Assembly (NCBI RefSeq): GCF_007745175.1
Contig: NZ_CP036271.1
Location: 4,476,314 to 4,540,313, forward strand
DNA from: Caulifigura coniformis
GTDB taxonomy: Bacteria; Planctomycetota; Planctomycetia; Planctomycetales; Planctomycetaceae
Direction: 5' to 3'
DNA: 64,000 bases
A program made the translations under genes and the position numbers. The notes under the pieces are model-generated. The model saw nothing but the letters and a program-made list of their open reading frames with translations. It was not told the origin of the DNA and did not search any database. Shown here piece by piece: positions 7,803 to 19,038 of the stretch. Each line of letters begins with the position of its first letter. Position 1 is the stretch's first letter.

Positions 7803-8840
7803 TCAGACGGCTGAGAGTTCGCGGACCATGTGAACCAGCGCTTTCACGTTGTCTTCCGGAGTCTCGGGCAGGACGCCGTGACCGAGGTTGAAGATGTGAC
7901 CTGGGCCGCGTCCCGATTCGAGCACCGACTTTACCTGGCGTTTCAGTTGGTCCTGCGGTCCGAACAGGGTGACGGGGTCGAGGTTCCCCTGCACGGCCCG
8001 CTTCGGTCCCAGCTGACGGCGGACATCGGCGAGATCGCTGCGCCAGTCGATTCCGATCACCTGCCCACCCGCCTCGGCCTGCAGGCCCAGCAACGCGGGA
8101 TTTCCTGTCACAAAGTTGATGACGGGAGCATGCGGGGAGACGGCGGCGATCAGCCGTTTTGTGTAGGGCTGGACGTATTCGGCGTAATCGCGTGGAGAGA
8201 GACAGCCGGCCCAGCTGTCGAAGACCTGCACGGCCTGACAGCCCGCCTCGATCTGCGCCTTGAGGTAGCGTTCGAGCGACTCGATCAGGCGTTCCATCAG
8301 CACGCCCCAGGCGGCGCGGTCGGAGTGCATGAGGGTCTTCGTCCGGACGTAGCTCCTGGAGCCTGCACCTTCGATGACGTAGGAGGCGAGCGTGAAGGGA
8401 GCGCCTGCGAATCCGAGCAGAGGGATATCGGCCGGGAGTTCGCGACGGCACTGGCGGACTGTGTCGAAGACGAAATGCATGCTGTCAAGGTTTTCGAGGG
8501 TGCGGACCCGGTCGACATCAGCCGCCGACTTGAGCGGGTTGTGGATGACGGGCCCTTCGCCCTGGGCGTATTCGAGGTCGAATCCCATTGGCTCGAGGAT
8601 GGGCAGGAGGTCGGCGAAGAGGATCGCCGCATCGACTTCGAGGACCCTCTGGGCCGTGACCGTGACTTCCGTCGCGAGGTCGGGCCGTTTGCAGAGCTCG
8701 AGAAAAGTCACCTTGCTGCGGACTTCGCGATATTCCTTCATGTAGCGTCCCGCCTGACGCATGATCCACATGGGGACGCGCGGGGTGGGTTCGCAGCGGG
8801 CGGCTTTGAGGAACAGGCAATCGTGGAGCAGATCAGACAT
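7803..8840 (-). CDS. hemE: Uroporphyrinogen decarboxylase
   Basis: HemE removes four acetate carboxyl groups from uroporphyrinogen III to give coproporphyrinogen III in heme synthesis. Visible family signatures are PMWIMRQAGRYMKEYR near the N-terminus, LFADLLPILEPMGF with the catalytic aspartate, and GFAGAPFTLASYVIEG. The length of about 345 residues is standard. ATG 8840 (MSDLLHDCLF) is chosen over ATG 8873 because family proteins start about this distance before the PRVP motif. It is 70 nt downstream of the U32 peptidase gene on the same strand, so the two may be co-transcribed. Confidence 0.95.
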   Translation of the reverse strand: MSDLLHDCLFLKAARCEPTPRVPMWIMRQAGRYMKEYREVRSKVTFLELCKRPDLATEVTVTAQRVLEVDAAILFADLLPILEPMGFDLEYAQGEGPVIHNPLKSAADVDRVRTLENLDSMHFVFDTVRQCRRELPADIPLLGFAGAPFTLASYVIEGAGSRSYVRTKTLMHSDRAAWGVLMERLIESLERYLKAQIEAGCQAVQVFDSWAGCLSPRDYAEYVQPYTKRLIAAVSPHAPVINFVTGNPALLGLQAEAGGQVIGIDWRSDLADVRRQLGPKRAVQGNLDPVTLFGPQDQLKRQVKSVLESGRGPGHIFNLGHGVLPETPEDNVKALVHMVRELSAV

Positions 8841-8909
8841 GAGGAAACCATAGCGGCGCGGGGGGAAAGCCACGAGCGAATCTGTGTCGCCCGTGCGGCG
8901 TGAGGGCCA

Positions 8910-11459
8910 TCAGAGAATGGCGAGGGGATCCCGCCGGGACTCCAGCGTGCCGCGAGTGACGCCGACGCGGTTCATCGCCTTGAGTTCGGTCCAGACGCCG
9001 GTGGCCGAAGCCTGGCCAGCCAGGAGATCTCGATAGAGATCGATCGTCCGCCGCACCTCGGAGGGCGATTCTTCCAGGAACTCGATCCGAAACCTGCGGA
9101 CGCCCTGCTGGAGGAGCCCGGTCACGGCCTCGGCACCGCTCTGCGCCTGGGCATTGAACAGCGTATTCCGGCAGCCAACATCGGCCGTCAGCGGGTGTTC
9201 CATACCGACCCGGTCGCGAAGCTGGACGACGTGGTCGTCGCACGGACGGCCGCAGTTCGTCTTGTTCGTTCCGGGGGAGAGGACTGCGCAGAAGACGCAA
9301 TGCTCCATGTGGAACATCGGCATGTGCTGGTGGATGACGACTTCGAGCCATTGGGGCGGCAGGGCCTGCACGAGGGCGAGCAACTGGTCACGGTTCATGT
9401 CGTACGACGCCGTGATCGTCCGGGCCCCCTTCTCCATCAGCCAGTGGGCGGTGAGTTCGTTGGTGACGTTGAGTGAGAAGTCCGCCAGCACCGGGATTCC
9501 GAGTTCCCTGAAGAACGCGAGGCCGGAGAGATTCCTGACGAGGACCGCCGCGGGGGCGTCTTTCGCCATTCGCCGGAAGAGTCCCATTTCCCCCGGCTTC
9601 TGGATGCGCGGAGTCGCGACGGCGACTGTGACATTCCGATCCCGGCCCAACCGGACCGCGTCGGTGTAGTGCCGAATGTCGGAAAAGTCCGCAGTCAGGT
9701 GGGTGGCGCCGGAGTCCATCGCCGCAACGAGCTGCTCGAGATTCCGGCCGAGGATGTGCAGAATCGGCGGAGAGGACTCGCCATCCGGTGCGCGGTTCGG
9801 CAGGGCTGCGCGCAGGGCCGGGAGCACGGGCCCGGCTGTAATCCGGCGGGCGGGGGGCGCCGTCGCCAATTCGTCGAGCCTGCGGACCATTTCGTGGCGG
9901 AGGATCGACGAAACGCTCAGCGGGAGCATGGGGGCGCCGATGATGGTCGCGTGCAGAGACTGCAGTTCGTAGTTCGTTCCACCGAGCCGCCCCAATTGCT
10001 CGCGTAGGTGGGCCTCCGTCAGCGTGTGTCTGCGGGCCGGTTCGAGCGGTCCGTCCGTGGCCACTTCTACCCGATACCCGGTCGCCGTCCGCGCGCTGAC
10101 CCGAAGTTGCTGCCCGGCCTCCGCGTGCACATCCAGGTCGACCGCAACGCGCCGCTGCGGGTCGAGGGTCTGGAACGTCTTTCTCAGTTTTGCGTTGAGC
10201 CGGGGATCATCAGTTTTCCACAGTTTCTGCCCGGGCCAAAGCCGAGAGACGTCGACGGCGCCATGGTGGAACAGGAGATCGACGACGCCGGCGGTCGCGG
10301 CGCCGTGGACTTCGTGGCGATCGCGTTCCAACTTGAGGATTCGACCTCCCTGCTCATCGCGGGCGGCCCGGTCGCCTTCAAAGACGACGCCGTCACCAGC
10401 GGCGATGCCGGCCTGCAACCGGACGACGACGCGTTCGCCGGCCAATCGGACGATTTCTCCCAGCAGCACGCCGCGCTTGGCCGAACTGAGGCCGGGTACA
10501 AGCACTTTGTGGTCGCATCCCCCCAGCCAGCCGGGTGAGAAACCTCGCGAGAACGAGAGTTCCATCTCCTGCACATCTTCCCCCGAGAGAGGGGAAGCCT
10601 TGCCGGCGACGGCCGCATCAATGGCGCGGCGATAGTGCCGGGTGATATTGGCGACGTATTCCGGAGTCTTGAGACGGCCTTCGATCTTGAAGCAAGAGAC
10701 GCCTGCGTCGATCAGATCGTCGGCCAGCGCATAGGCGGCGAGGTCCTGGGGACTCAGGAGGTATTTCACGTCGCCGAGATCGACATCCTCGCCGTCGCAC
10801 ACCAGCTCATAGGGGAGTCGGCAGGCCTGGGCACATTGACCGCGATTCGCACTTCGACCGCCGAGGGATTCACTGGTGAGGCACTGCCCGGAGTAAGCGA
10901 CGCAGAGCGCGCCGTGGACGAACGCCTCGATCTCGATCGGTGTTTCGGAGGCGATGGCCCCGATTTCTTTGACCGAGAGTTCGCGGGCCAGGACGATCCG
11001 TTCGATTTCGAGCCCCTCGAGTTCGCGGATCGTCTCCGCACTCGTCATGGTCATCTGAGTTGATGCATGAATGGGGAGGTCTGGAGCGATGGCCCTCACC
11101 AGGCGGGCCAATCCGATGTCCTGAACCAGAACGGCGTCGACTCCTGCGGCCGAAATCTGCCGGATCAGCGGCTCGACCGCGTCGAGTTCGTCGCTGAACA
11201 CGAGCGTATTCAGCGTGACGTAGCCGCGGACGCCGCGCTGATGGAGTTCGGCCATGATCTCGGGCAGGTCGGCCGGTCCCATGTTTTCGGCACGGGCCCG
11301 CGCGTTGAAGCCGACGTTCAGCCCGAAATAGACGGCATCGGCACCGTTCTCAATGGCCGCGCGAATGCATTGCCGGTCGCCCGCGGGCGCCAGAAGTTCA
11401 GGCGTTCGGCGGATGCGGGATGCAGGAGGGGGAGAGACCGGGATCGGCACGTCGCACAC
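8910..11459 (-). CDS. U32 family peptidase / RlhA-TrhP-like tRNA or rRNA modification protein
   Basis: This 849-residue protein has an N-terminal TIM-barrel-like U32 domain: ELLAPAGDRQCIRAAIENGA, then FVHGALCVAYSGQCLTS and the cysteine cluster NRGQCAQACRLPY. A long C-terminal part includes a second cysteine group (HMEHCVFCAVLSPGTNKTNC). U32 proteins of this size with a DUF3656-like middle region act in RNA hydroxylation (RlhA for 23S rRNA, TrhP for tRNA) rather than as collagenases. The four-cysteine pattern fits an iron-sulfur site. Which RNA is the substrate cannot be decided from sequence alone. Confidence 0.85.
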   Translation of the reverse strand: MCDVPIPVSPPPASRIRRTPELLAPAGDRQCIRAAIENGADAVYFGLNVGFNARARAENMGPADLPEIMAELHQRGVRGYVTLNTLVFSDELDAVEPLIRQISAAGVDAVLVQDIGLARLVRAIAPDLPIHASTQMTMTSAETIRELEGLEIERIVLARELSVKEIGAIASETPIEIEAFVHGALCVAYSGQCLTSESLGGRSANRGQCAQACRLPYELVCDGEDVDLGDVKYLLSPQDLAAYALADDLIDAGVSCFKIEGRLKTPEYVANITRHYRRAIDAAVAGKASPLSGEDVQEMELSFSRGFSPGWLGGCDHKVLVPGLSSAKRGVLLGEIVRLAGERVVVRLQAGIAAGDGVVFEGDRAARDEQGGRILKLERDRHEVHGAATAGVVDLLFHHGAVDVSRLWPGQKLWKTDDPRLNAKLRKTFQTLDPQRRVAVDLDVHAEAGQQLRVSARTATGYRVEVATDGPLEPARRHTLTEAHLREQLGRLGGTNYELQSLHATIIGAPMLPLSVSSILRHEMVRRLDELATAPPARRITAGPVLPALRAALPNRAPDGESSPPILHILGRNLEQLVAAMDSGATHLTADFSDIRHYTDAVRLGRDRNVTVAVATPRIQKPGEMGLFRRMAKDAPAAVLVRNLSGLAFFRELGIPVLADFSLNVTNELTAHWLMEKGARTITASYDMNRDQLLALVQALPPQWLEVVIHQHMPMFHMEHCVFCAVLSPGTNKTNCGRPCDDHVVQLRDRVGMEHPLTADVGCRNTLFNAQAQSGAEAVTGLLQQGVRRFRIEFLEESPSEVRRTIDLYRDLLAGQASATGVWTELKAMNRVGVTRGTLESRRDPLAIL

Positions 11460-12046
11460 AGAAAGAGAGTTGGATCGTCTGCGTCGAGTTTAGCGACTCT
11501 GAGGCGGAATCCGACGAACAGACCTGTATCGCAGCGTCGAGAAACCGCATCCTTCGATCGGGGTTGCCGCAGTTCGCGGCATTTGCCTGCCCGCTTCCGG
11601 GCAGGACGCGCCGACTGGTCGTTGCGAACCTGCGGGGCTGGGGAACGATCTTTAGAAAAGTGGCCGGGATGGGCAGTCGACGCGCGCATTGCGTGTGCCG
11701 TGAAGATAGTGTTCGACCAGCCGCACTCGCATTGCGCGAACCGACGAATTTGTTGTGTTTTCACACCACCGCGTGTATGTTTTTGGCACAGCTCCGACTT
11801 GGCTGTCCACTTCTCGCTCGGTGGCCAGTCGGACGACAAGACTGTAACCGTGAAGGCGGGAACAGTTTATCGCACGACGCGAATGGCCCTGGCCGCCGGG
11901 ATTCGGCGGCGATAAGGATGCACGGTTCGCGATTTGCAGAGTGCGGCAACCTTGCTGTGGGCCAGCAGGATTCACCCGTGATGAGACTTCCGCATCACGA
12001 CCCGTGAAATCATGTGGTCCAGACTGACTTCCTAGCGGAGATTCGA
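11460..12046. other. Intergenic leader region of the autokinase gene
   Basis: This stretch of nearly 590 nt lies between divergent genes and has no convincing coding frame. It contains a perfect 8-bp hairpin with a CTTC loop (11586-11605, CCTGCCCG/CGGGCAGG). An AT-richer part around 11750-11790 is the likeliest promoter area for the + strand gene. Confidence 0.4.
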
Positions 12047-14383
12047 GTGAGCACTACGACAACGGACTGGCAGGCCCCGACGCCGATTACCCCCTCGGCG
12101 ACTGAGGAGCAGCCAACCGACAAAGGGCTCGACGTCTTCAATGCCATCATGGGGCGGAAGTTTCTGGTCGTTGCCTTTATCGGCATCGGCATCGCTCTTG
12201 GGCATCTGTATTACACCCGCCAGCCTCCGGTCTATGCGTCGTTCGCCAAGGTGATGGTGTTGAGGCCGCAGACGTCGATGTCGACCGGCCGGGACGATCG
12301 GACGACAAACTCGATCAATTCGGTGGACCTGCTGGAGAACCATCAGTACCTGCTGACCCAGCCGACGATTATCAAGGGAGCGGTCGATCCGACGCTGCCT
12401 GAGGGGGCGACGGATGAAGAAAAACTGGCCTCGAAAGAGAGCGGCCTGCTGAAGCTTCCCACTCTCGCAGGGCAGTCGAAGCCGAGTGTGATTTCGACGA
12501 TCGCGGGAGGGATGCGCGTTCAGCGGAGCGAAGTGTCGGAGGACGTTCTCGAGATTTCGTATTCAGGACCGAACGCGGGGGATTGCAAGAGGATCCTCAT
12601 CGCGGTTCTCGACTCCTATAAGACGTGGCTGCAGTCGACCCAGGCCGGCAGCCGCGCCGAACTGGAATCGCTGCTGAAGTCGGGCAAGACCGAACTGGAG
12701 GATCGGCTCGCGAATAACCGCACCGAGTACGACCGATTCCGGAACAAGGCCCAGCTGTTGTTCCAGGACAATAAGGGAATCAACTACTACGAAGAGCGGC
12801 TGAGGAAGATTGAAGACGAGCGGCACCTGAAGATGCTCGAACTGCAGCAGCTTTCGGTGCAGCGGAACGCCATGAAAGACGCGCTGGCCCGCGGGGCAAG
12901 CAAGGAAGCCCTGTTGCTCATGGCCAACATGCTGAAGAACGACCCGGAGAAGTCGAACCAGACGGAAAGCCTCCAGGCCCGGATGGATCCGTTCATGAAG
13001 GAAGTGACTCCGCTGCTGGTGGAGCGCGAGACCCTGCTGGAGACGGTTGGTGAGGGACATCCCCAGATTCGAAAGCTGGACAAGCGAATCGAGGCCCTTC
13101 GCGGCCTGCTGCGGCAGGAAACCGGTGACAGCGGCCCGAAGCGCGACCTGCTGAGCATTCACCTGGAATCACTCGACGAACGCATCACGTCGCTGCAGAA
13201 CGAAGTCGCCGAACTCAATACCGGGTTCGAAGACGTGAAAGCGAAAGCCCTGAGCATGCAGGAGGATCAGCGGATCGATCAGCGGCTCACTGAAGAACAC
13301 AATCACCTGAAACAGCTGTACGACGCACTGGTCGCAAAAATCACGACGCTGGACCTTTCGAAGTCGGCCGCGCCGATGCAGGCCGATATCCTGTCCGAGC
13401 CGACCCCGGGCATCCAGATCGGTCCGAGCATGCCGCAGGCTCTCGGTTTCGGCGGCTTTGGCGGACTGCTGGCGGCGATCGCCATTGCCCTGCTGCTTGA
13501 GACGGCGGACAAGAGCTTCCGTAACCCGGATGAGATTTCGCGTCAGCTGCGACTGCCGGTCATCGGTCACATTCCGGAACTGGCTGCGGACCGCGACTGG
13601 AAGATTGTGAAGGACGCCAAGGTCGACAGCAGCATCTCGGTACACCACCGTCCCAAGTCGCGCCTGGCCGAGTCGTATCGCGCGGTTCGCGCGGCGATTT
13701 TCTTCGGCATGCGGGGGCAGTCGCACCGCGTGTTACAGGTGACGAGCGCGAATTCGGGCGACGGCAAGACGACCCTGTGCTGCAACCTGGCCTCGGCCAT
13801 CGCGATGTCGGGCAAGCGGTGCCTGCTGGTCGACTGCGATTTGCGTCGGCCCCGCGTACACAAGCTATTCGGAGTGAGCATCGACGTCGGCGTGGCCTCT
13901 GTCGTTCGCGACGGGATGGACGTGCCGGATGCGATTCAGTCGACCCTGGTGCCGAATCTCGACGTGATGACCGTCGGTCCGCGCGTCGAGAATCCGGCCG
14001 AACTGCTGCTTTCTCCGGAGTTCACTGTTCTCGTGCAGCAGCTTCGCGAGAAGTACGACTTCGTGTTGATGGACACGCCGCCGATCCTGATCGTGACGGA
14101 TCCGGCGGCCGTGGCGGCGCATGTCGACGGGGTGATCCTCGTCGTCCGGAATACGAAACGGTGTCGCCCGCAGACCCGCCGCGTGCGTGAGACGCTCGAT
14201 CTCATCGGCGCCCGCGTGCTGGGTGTGGTGGTGAACGGCATCAGCGAACGGGCGGCCGGTTACGGCTACGGCGACTCCTACAGCTACAACTACACGACGT
14301 CGTACCGTTCGAAGTCGGGCAAGTACTACAGCGACGAACGTGTCGGAAATTCGTACTACGACGACTCGCGAAAACGCCGATGA
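12047..14383 (+). CDS. Polysaccharide biosynthesis tyrosine autokinase (Wzc-like BY-kinase)
   Basis: This single-chain BY-kinase has a Wzz/PCP domain, with transmembrane helices near residues 36-55 and 465-485 flanking a coiled-coil periplasmic part. A cytoplasmic P-loop kinase follows: Walker A SGDGKTT (~570), Walker A' LLVDCDLRRPR (~600) and Walker B LMDTPP (~676). The last 35 residues hold a cluster of about 12 tyrosines, the expected autophosphorylation tail. Such proteins control polymer length and export of exopolysaccharide. GTG 12047 is preferred because GGAG lies 7 nt upstream; a GTG at 12014 is also in frame. No glycosyltransferase, Wza or Wzx gene is nearby, so the kinase is an orphan here. 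Confidence 0.9.
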   Translation: MSTTTTDWQAPTPITPSATEEQPTDKGLDVFNAIMGRKFLVVAFIGIGIALGHLYYTRQPPVYASFAKVMVLRPQTSMSTGRDDRTTNSINSVDLLENHQYLLTQPTIIKGAVDPTLPEGATDEEKLASKESGLLKLPTLAGQSKPSVISTIAGGMRVQRSEVSEDVLEISYSGPNAGDCKRILIAVLDSYKTWLQSTQAGSRAELESLLKSGKTELEDRLANNRTEYDRFRNKAQLLFQDNKGINYYEERLRKIEDERHLKMLELQQLSVQRNAMKDALARGASKEALLLMANMLKNDPEKSNQTESLQARMDPFMKEVTPLLVERETLLETVGEGHPQIRKLDKRIEALRGLLRQETGDSGPKRDLLSIHLESLDERITSLQNEVAELNTGFEDVKAKALSMQEDQRIDQRLTEEHNHLKQLYDALVAKITTLDLSKSAAPMQADILSEPTPGIQIGPSMPQALGFGGFGGLLAAIAIALLLETADKSFRNPDEISRQLRLPVIGHIPELAADRDWKIVKDAKVDSSISVHHRPKSRLAESYRAVRAAIFFGMRGQSHRVLQVTSANSGDGKTTLCCNLASAIAMSGKRCLLVDCDLRRPRVHKLFGVSIDVGVASVVRDGMDVPDAIQSTLVPNLDVMTVGPRVENPAELLLSPEFTVLVQQLREKYDFVLMDTPPILIVTDPAAVAAHVDGVILVVRNTKRCRPQTRRVRETLDLIGARVLGVVVNGISERAAGYGYGDSYSYNYTTSYRSKSGKYYSDERVGNSYYDDSRKRR

Positions 14384-14406
14384 CGTATCGAATCTGAAGA
14401 ATTCGA

Positions 14407-14441
14407 GCCGCCGGTCGAGCCATCGACCGGCGGCTTTTTTT
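14407..14441 (+). terminator. Intrinsic terminator of the autokinase gene
   Basis: A perfect 12-bp stem (14407-14418 with 14423-14434, arm GCCGCCGGTCGA), a 4-nt loop and a run of seven T. It sits 23 nt after the stop codon. Confidence 0.93.
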
Positions 14442-14444
14442 CGT

Positions 14445-16553
14445 TCAGGCGTTCGGGGTCCGACCTGCGTGCCTGCGAGCATCGACAAACACGCGAAGGG
14501 CCGCGGCGTCCATCAATGGCTCGAAGCAGGTTCCCCGCTCGCAGAGGTATGAGGTCGTCCGCCGTTTGATGGCCTGCTTGCCTTCGAGCGCGGCCTTGAG
14601 CGGTCCCTGAAGGCGGTCCGTTTCGTCGACGACCAGAACCATGGGAGACGGATGCGGCGCCTCAGCGACGGCAGCCTGCATCCGATCGGCTTCCTCTGAG
14701 TTGTCTCCGGGCAGAATCACGACGATCGGCTGCGGTCCCAAGGCAAACTCCAGGGCCAGGAGCGACTGTGCAGCGGTACGGGGATGCCGTGACATGAGAC
14801 CCGAGAGGGCCTGGAGCGTCCTCGCGGCGGCCTCTTCGAACCGCGTGTCGCCGGTGACTGCCGCCAGGCGAAAGAGGGCCGTTGCAGCGACACCATTGCC
14901 GGACGGGGTGGCGTTGTCCTGCGAATCCTTGACTCGCGTAATGAGGCGCTCATGGTGGGAGGCGGTGTAATAGAAGCCCCCCTCATCGTCGTCCGGGAAG
15001 TCGCGGAGCATGATTCCGGCGAGGCGGATGGCCTCCTCGAGCCAGCGGGCGTCCTGGGTGGCCTGGTGGAGGTCGATGAGCCCATCGATGAGACAGGCAT
15101 AGTCGTCGAGGTAGGCGGCGAATCTCGCGCGGCCATCCTTGAACGTGTGCAGCAAGCGTCCGTCGGCATCGCGTACGGTTGTCACGAGGAACTCGGCCGC
15201 ACGCACTGCGGCGTTGACGTAGCAAGGTTCTGCGAGAAGTTTTCCAGCCTGCGCCATGGCCGAGATCATCAGCCCGTTCCAGGACGTGAGGACCTTGTCG
15301 TCACGTCCTGGGGCGATGCGGCGCGAGCGGGTCTCAAACAGGCGTCGCCGGTCGTCAGCCAGCCGTTTCTCGAGAACGCTGATGTCGAGGTCGGTCGCCT
15401 TTGCGACGTCGCCGATCGGACGGGGCCGGTTGAGGATGGTGTGGCCTTCCCAGTTTCCGCCGGGGGTGAGGTCGTAGGCGGCGGCGAAGACCTGTGCTTC
15501 GTCCGGTCCCAGGAGCGATTCGACCTCATTGATCGTCCAGACGAAGAACTTTCCTTCCTCGCCTTCGCTGTCGGCGTCCTGCGTGCTGTAGAAGGCTCCT
15601 TCCGGCGCGGTCATCTCGCGAAGGATGTAGTCGAGCGTCTCTCGAACGACAGTGACGTCCTGTGGCCGACGTTCGGCCAGCCAGAGGTCAAGGTAGGCCG
15701 GCACGAGGAGGGCGTTGTCGTAGAGCATTTTCTCGAAATGCGGGACGAGCCAACGGGCGTCGGTGGAATAGCGATGGAATCCGCCGCCGAGATGATCGTA
15801 GATACCGCCGGCGGCCATCCGGTCGAGAGTGAACCGGGCGGCATCGAGGGCCGCGGGGCTGGCAAACCGCTGGCCACAGCGGATCAACAGACGCAGGTCC
15901 ATCGGATGCGGGAATTTGGGGGCTTGGCCAAAGCCGCCGTAACGGACGTCGAAGACGGAGAGAATCGACTGGACGGCGTTTTTGAGAGTTTCAACCGACA
16001 GCTGCGTCTCGTCGAAACCGGCCGAGGCCATCTGGTCGACGGCCTGCGTCAGGGAGGCGGCCGACCGCGAGACATCCTCTCGCCGCGTGCGCCAGGCCTC
16101 GTCGATCAGTTGCAGGATCTCCCTGAACCCGCGCATGCCCATCCGGCTGTCGGGCGGCCAGTAGGTGCCTCCGAAAAACGGCTCCCGGCGTGGAGTGAGG
16201 AAGACGGACATGGGCCAGCCGCCGCGCTGGGTGAGCGCCTGGACCGCCGCCATGTAGATCTGGTCGATGTCGGGGCGTTCTTCGCGATCGACTTTGATGC
16301 TGATGAAGCGCTCGTTGAGGATCGCGGCAATCTCGTCGCTTTCGAAGCTTTCACGCTCCATGACGTGACACCAGTGGCAGGCCGAGTACCCCACTGAGAG
16401 AAATACCGGCTTGTCTTCCGCGTTCGCCCGTTCGAACGCTTCGTCGCTCCACGGGTACCAGTCGACCGGGTTATACGCGTGCTGAAGCAGATAGGGGCTG
16501 GTTTCTCCGGCGAGGCGGTTCGCCTGCCGGCCGGCGTTGGATGGTGTCGACAT
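14445..16553 (-). CDS. Thioredoxin-domain protein, YyaL/DUF255 family
   Basis: This 702-residue protein starts with the DUF255 thioredoxin-like domain: [21 protein letters not shown], the CxxC site in [10 protein letters not shown], and the [13 protein letters not shown] block. An (alpha/alpha)6-barrel resembling N-acylglucosamine 2-epimerase or cellulase-type folds follows. This is the full-length architecture of YyaL/SPATA20 proteins, found in all domains and of unproven activity. It is cytoplasmic, with no signal peptide. It begins at the edge of the divergent murC transcript, and its end converges with the autokinase terminator. Confidence 0.88.
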   Translation of the reverse strand: MSTPSNAGRQANRLAGETSPYLLQHAYNPVDWYPWSDEAFERANAEDKPVFLSVGYSACHWCHVMERESFESDEIAAILNERFISIKVDREERPDIDQIYMAAVQALTQRGGWPMSVFLTPRREPFFGGTYWPPDSRMGMRGFREILQLIDEAWRTRREDVSRSAASLTQAVDQMASAGFDETQLSVETLKNAVQSILSVFDVRYGGFGQAPKFPHPMDLRLLIRCGQRFASPAALDAARFTLDRMAAGGIYDHLGGGFHRYSTDARWLVPHFEKMLYDNALLVPAYLDLWLAERRPQDVTVVRETLDYILREMTAPEGAFYSTQDADSEGEEGKFFVWTINEVESLLGPDEAQVFAAAYDLTPGGNWEGHTILNRPRPIGDVAKATDLDISVLEKRLADDRRRLFETRSRRIAPGRDDKVLTSWNGLMISAMAQAGKLLAEPCYVNAAVRAAEFLVTTVRDADGRLLHTFKDGRARFAAYLDDYACLIDGLIDLHQATQDARWLEEAIRLAGIMLRDFPDDDEGGFYYTASHHERLITRVKDSQDNATPSGNGVAATALFRLAAVTGDTRFEEAAARTLQALSGLMSRHPRTAAQSLLALEFALGPQPIVVILPGDNSEEADRMQAAVAEAPHPSPMVLVVDETDRLQGPLKAALEGKQAIKRRTTSYLCERGTCFEPLMDAAALRVFVDARRHAGRTPNA

Positions 16554-16665
16554 GAAGTCCTCCGTGGAGCTGGTCGTTCATCGTAGAGGCCGATCTCCCG
16601 AGGAACCATTCCCTTTCGCCGACGCCTATTGCATCGTTGTTGCGGGTGGCGGGAAAACTTGCCGT

Positions 16666-18129
16666 GTGCGATGGCCGGGATTCTGCAAAGATTCCGGTCC
16701 GTGCCCAAGTCGGAAGCCGCGTTTGTCCGAGTGTGATTTCCTATTGAACCGTTCGGCGGCCGCCGTCCACCTGGTCGGTTGTGGCGGCGCCGGAATGCGT
16801 GCCCTTGCCGAATACGCGAGGGATCTCGGCTGGCAGGTCAGCGGCAGCGACGCGGCCGTCAACGGGCGTGTCCGCGGCCGGCTCGAACAGTGCGGCGTGA
16901 CCGTTCATGAAGGACATTCCTCGGAGCATATCTCTCCCGGCCTGGATGCCCTGCTCTACAGTCCGGCGGTTCCGGGCTCGAATGTCGAGCGGAGAGCTGC
17001 CCGGGAGAGGAACCTGGCGGAGGCTTCCTATCCCCAGTTCCTGGGCGCCGTGTCCCGCGAACGACAGGCGATCGCGGTTGCCGGGACACACGGAAAGAGC
17101 ACGACGACTGCGTTGATCGCCGAGGCCCTGTCTGATGCGGGGAAGGTCTCGGCCGTCTTTTGCGGAGCGGAGATCCTCTCGCGGGAGCGCCACGGGTGGG
17201 CCGGGCCTGGGAACTGGGCCGTGATTGAGGCGTGCGAATACCGGCGCCACTTCCTCGATCTGAGCCCGGAGATCGGTGTGATCCTGGGGATTGAGCCTGA
17301 TCACTTCGACTGTTTTTCCGACCTCGACGACGCCATTGGCGCCTACAGCCAGTTTCTCGCTCGCATTCGCCCGACCGGGCTGGCGCTCATCAACGTCGAC
17401 CAGGACTCTTCACAGGGGCTTGCACGAGGGGGCGGCCGAATCGAGACGCTGTCGGCGATCGGCGCCGCGGCCGACTGGTCTGCCGTGGTGACCCGTCATT
17501 CGGCCGCGGGCGTGGAGATGAACATCAGTTTTCACGGAGAACTGGAAGCGAGAATTTCGTTACCGATCCTCGGCTCGCATCATTCGGCAAATGCGCTGGC
17601 TGCCTTCGCCGCCCTCCGGGCGGCAGGGTTGTCTTCGTCCGCAATTGCAGATTCGTTCGCCCGGTTCTCGGGTCTGGGGCGTCGTCTGGAACGTCACTCC
17701 GACTGGCGCGGCGTGATCCGACTGGACGACTACGCGCACCATCCGACGGCGGTCCGCGCAGTGCTGGAGGCGATCCGGAACGACGTTGCGGTTTCCTCGG
17801 AGACTCGAATCGTCTGCCTGTTCCAGCCTCACCAAGTGAGCAGGACGCGGCCGCTGCTGGACGATTTCGCCGCCGCGGTCTCCGTCGCTGACGAGGCGTG
17901 GATCCTTCCCGTTTACGCAGCGCGGGAAGATGGGGCGGGTGTGGCGAATGAGCTCTCGAGGGAAATGTCCCGGCGTGTTCCGCGCCCTTGCCGCTCCGCG
18001 TTCATCCCGTCTCTTGACCATGCGCTGACGACACTAGAGACTGCCCTCCGACCGGGGGATATTGTTGTCACGCTCGGCGCCGGAGATATCGACTGTCTGC
18101 ATTATGACCTCCCTCGACGCTTTCCGTGA
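16666..18129 (+). CDS. murC: UDP-N-acetylmuramate--L-alanine ligase
   Basis: MurC ligates L-alanine to UDP-MurNAc in the cytoplasmic stage of peptidoglycan synthesis. Motifs in order are the N-terminal Rossmann [10 protein letters not shown], the ATP loop [12 protein letters not shown], the Mur-ligase HHSANALAA and the C-terminal [10 protein letters not shown]. The frame is open from 16537, but the first ~65 residues are not conserved and that start would overlap the divergent gene at 16553. GTG 16666 or TTG 16744 are therefore the better starts. It is followed directly by murB with a 26-nt overlap. A mur ligase gene is of interest because peptidoglycan in planctomycetes was long disputed. 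Confidence 0.85.
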   Translation: MRWPGFCKDSGPCPSRKPRLSECDFLLNRSAAAVHLVGCGGAGMRALAEYARDLGWQVSGSDAAVNGRVRGRLEQCGVTVHEGHSSEHISPGLDALLYSPAVPGSNVERRAARERNLAEASYPQFLGAVSRERQAIAVAGTHGKSTTTALIAEALSDAGKVSAVFCGAEILSRERHGWAGPGNWAVIEACEYRRHFLDLSPEIGVILGIEPDHFDCFSDLDDAIGAYSQFLARIRPTGLALINVDQDSSQGLARGGGRIETLSAIGAAADWSAVVTRHSAAGVEMNISFHGELEARISLPILGSHHSANALAAFAALRAAGLSSSAIADSFARFSGLGRRLERHSDWRGVIRLDDYAHHPTAVRAVLEAIRNDVAVSSETRIVCLFQPHQVSRTRPLLDDFAAAVSVADEAWILPVYAAREDGAGVANELSREMSRRVPRPCRSAFIPSLDHALTTLETALRPGDIVVTLGAGDIDCLHYDLPRRFP

Positions 18130-18982
18130 AATTCTCCGGCAGGATGAGTCGCTGGCTCCACAGACCTGGCTGCGAATCGGCGGACCCGCCCAATATCTTG
18201 CCGAGCCTCGCAATGCGGCCGAGCTTGAATCGCTGTTGAAGGCCTGTGCCACGGAAGAACTGCCGGTCCACGTGCTGGGAAGCGGCTCGAATGTTCTGGT
18301 GCGCGACGAGGGAGTCAGCGGAGTGGTCGTGAAGCTGACCGCTCCCGATTTCGCCAGGATTTCCATCGAGGGGACAACGGCCCGCGCCGGCTGCGGCGTG
18401 TTGCTGTCGCACCTCGTCGTGGAAACCGTAGGCGCCGGCCTGGCTGGAATGGAAACACTCGTCGGGATTCCGGGAACGCTCGGTGGAGCGATCCGCGGAA
18501 ATGCGGGAGGTCGGAGCGGAGAGATCGGACAGTTCATCCGATCGATTACAGTCCTCTCGTCGACGGGGCAGAAATTCGTCCGCACGGCAGACGAACTGAG
18601 TTTCGCCTACCGTTCGAGCGGAATCAGCGACCTGATCATCCTCGAGGCAGAGCTCGAACTGACGAAGGACGATCCGGAGGAGATCGCCCGTCGGATGCGG
18701 AAGCTCTGGATCATGAAGAAATCGACGCAGCCGTTGTCTTTCCAGTCGGCAGGCTGCATCTTCAAGAATCCGCGTGGGCTCAGCGCGGGCGCGCTCATCG
18801 AACAAGCTGGACTCAAAGGAACCCGCGTCGGTCAATGCGAAGTCAGCGACCGTCACGGAAATTTTATCGTGACGTACGAAGGGGCCACGTCGGCCGACGT
18901 TCTGCGACTGATCGACCTGATCCGGACCAAGGTCGCAGAGAAACATGGAATCGACCTGGAGCTTGAGATCCAGGTCTGGTAA
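18104..18982 (+). CDS. murB: UDP-N-acetylenolpyruvoylglucosamine reductase
   Basis: MurB is the FAD/NADPH enzyme that reduces the enolpyruvyl group to give UDP-MurNAc. It has the FAD-binding [14 protein letters not shown], the [16 protein letters not shown] loop, the catalytic serine region [12 protein letters not shown], and a C-terminal glutamate in LELEIQVW. At 292 residues it belongs to the shorter type II group, which lacks the extra loop of the E. coli enzyme. ATG 18104 overlaps the end of murC, indicating translational coupling. A longer frame from 18062 has no family similarity. Confidence 0.93.
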   Translation: MTSLDAFREILRQDESLAPQTWLRIGGPAQYLAEPRNAAELESLLKACATEELPVHVLGSGSNVLVRDEGVSGVVVKLTAPDFARISIEGTTARAGCGVLLSHLVVETVGAGLAGMETLVGIPGTLGGAIRGNAGGRSGEIGQFIRSITVLSSTGQKFVRTADELSFAYRSSGISDLIILEAELELTKDDPEEIARRMRKLWIMKKSTQPLSFQSAGCIFKNPRGLSAGALIEQAGLKGTRVGQCEVSDRHGNFIVTYEGATSADVLRLIDLIRTKVAEKHGIDLELEIQVW

Positions 18983-19038
18983 TCGCGGTGACATTGCGCT
19001 CGTGAGTCACCGTGTCGATGTCTTGATTGGAGTTTGGA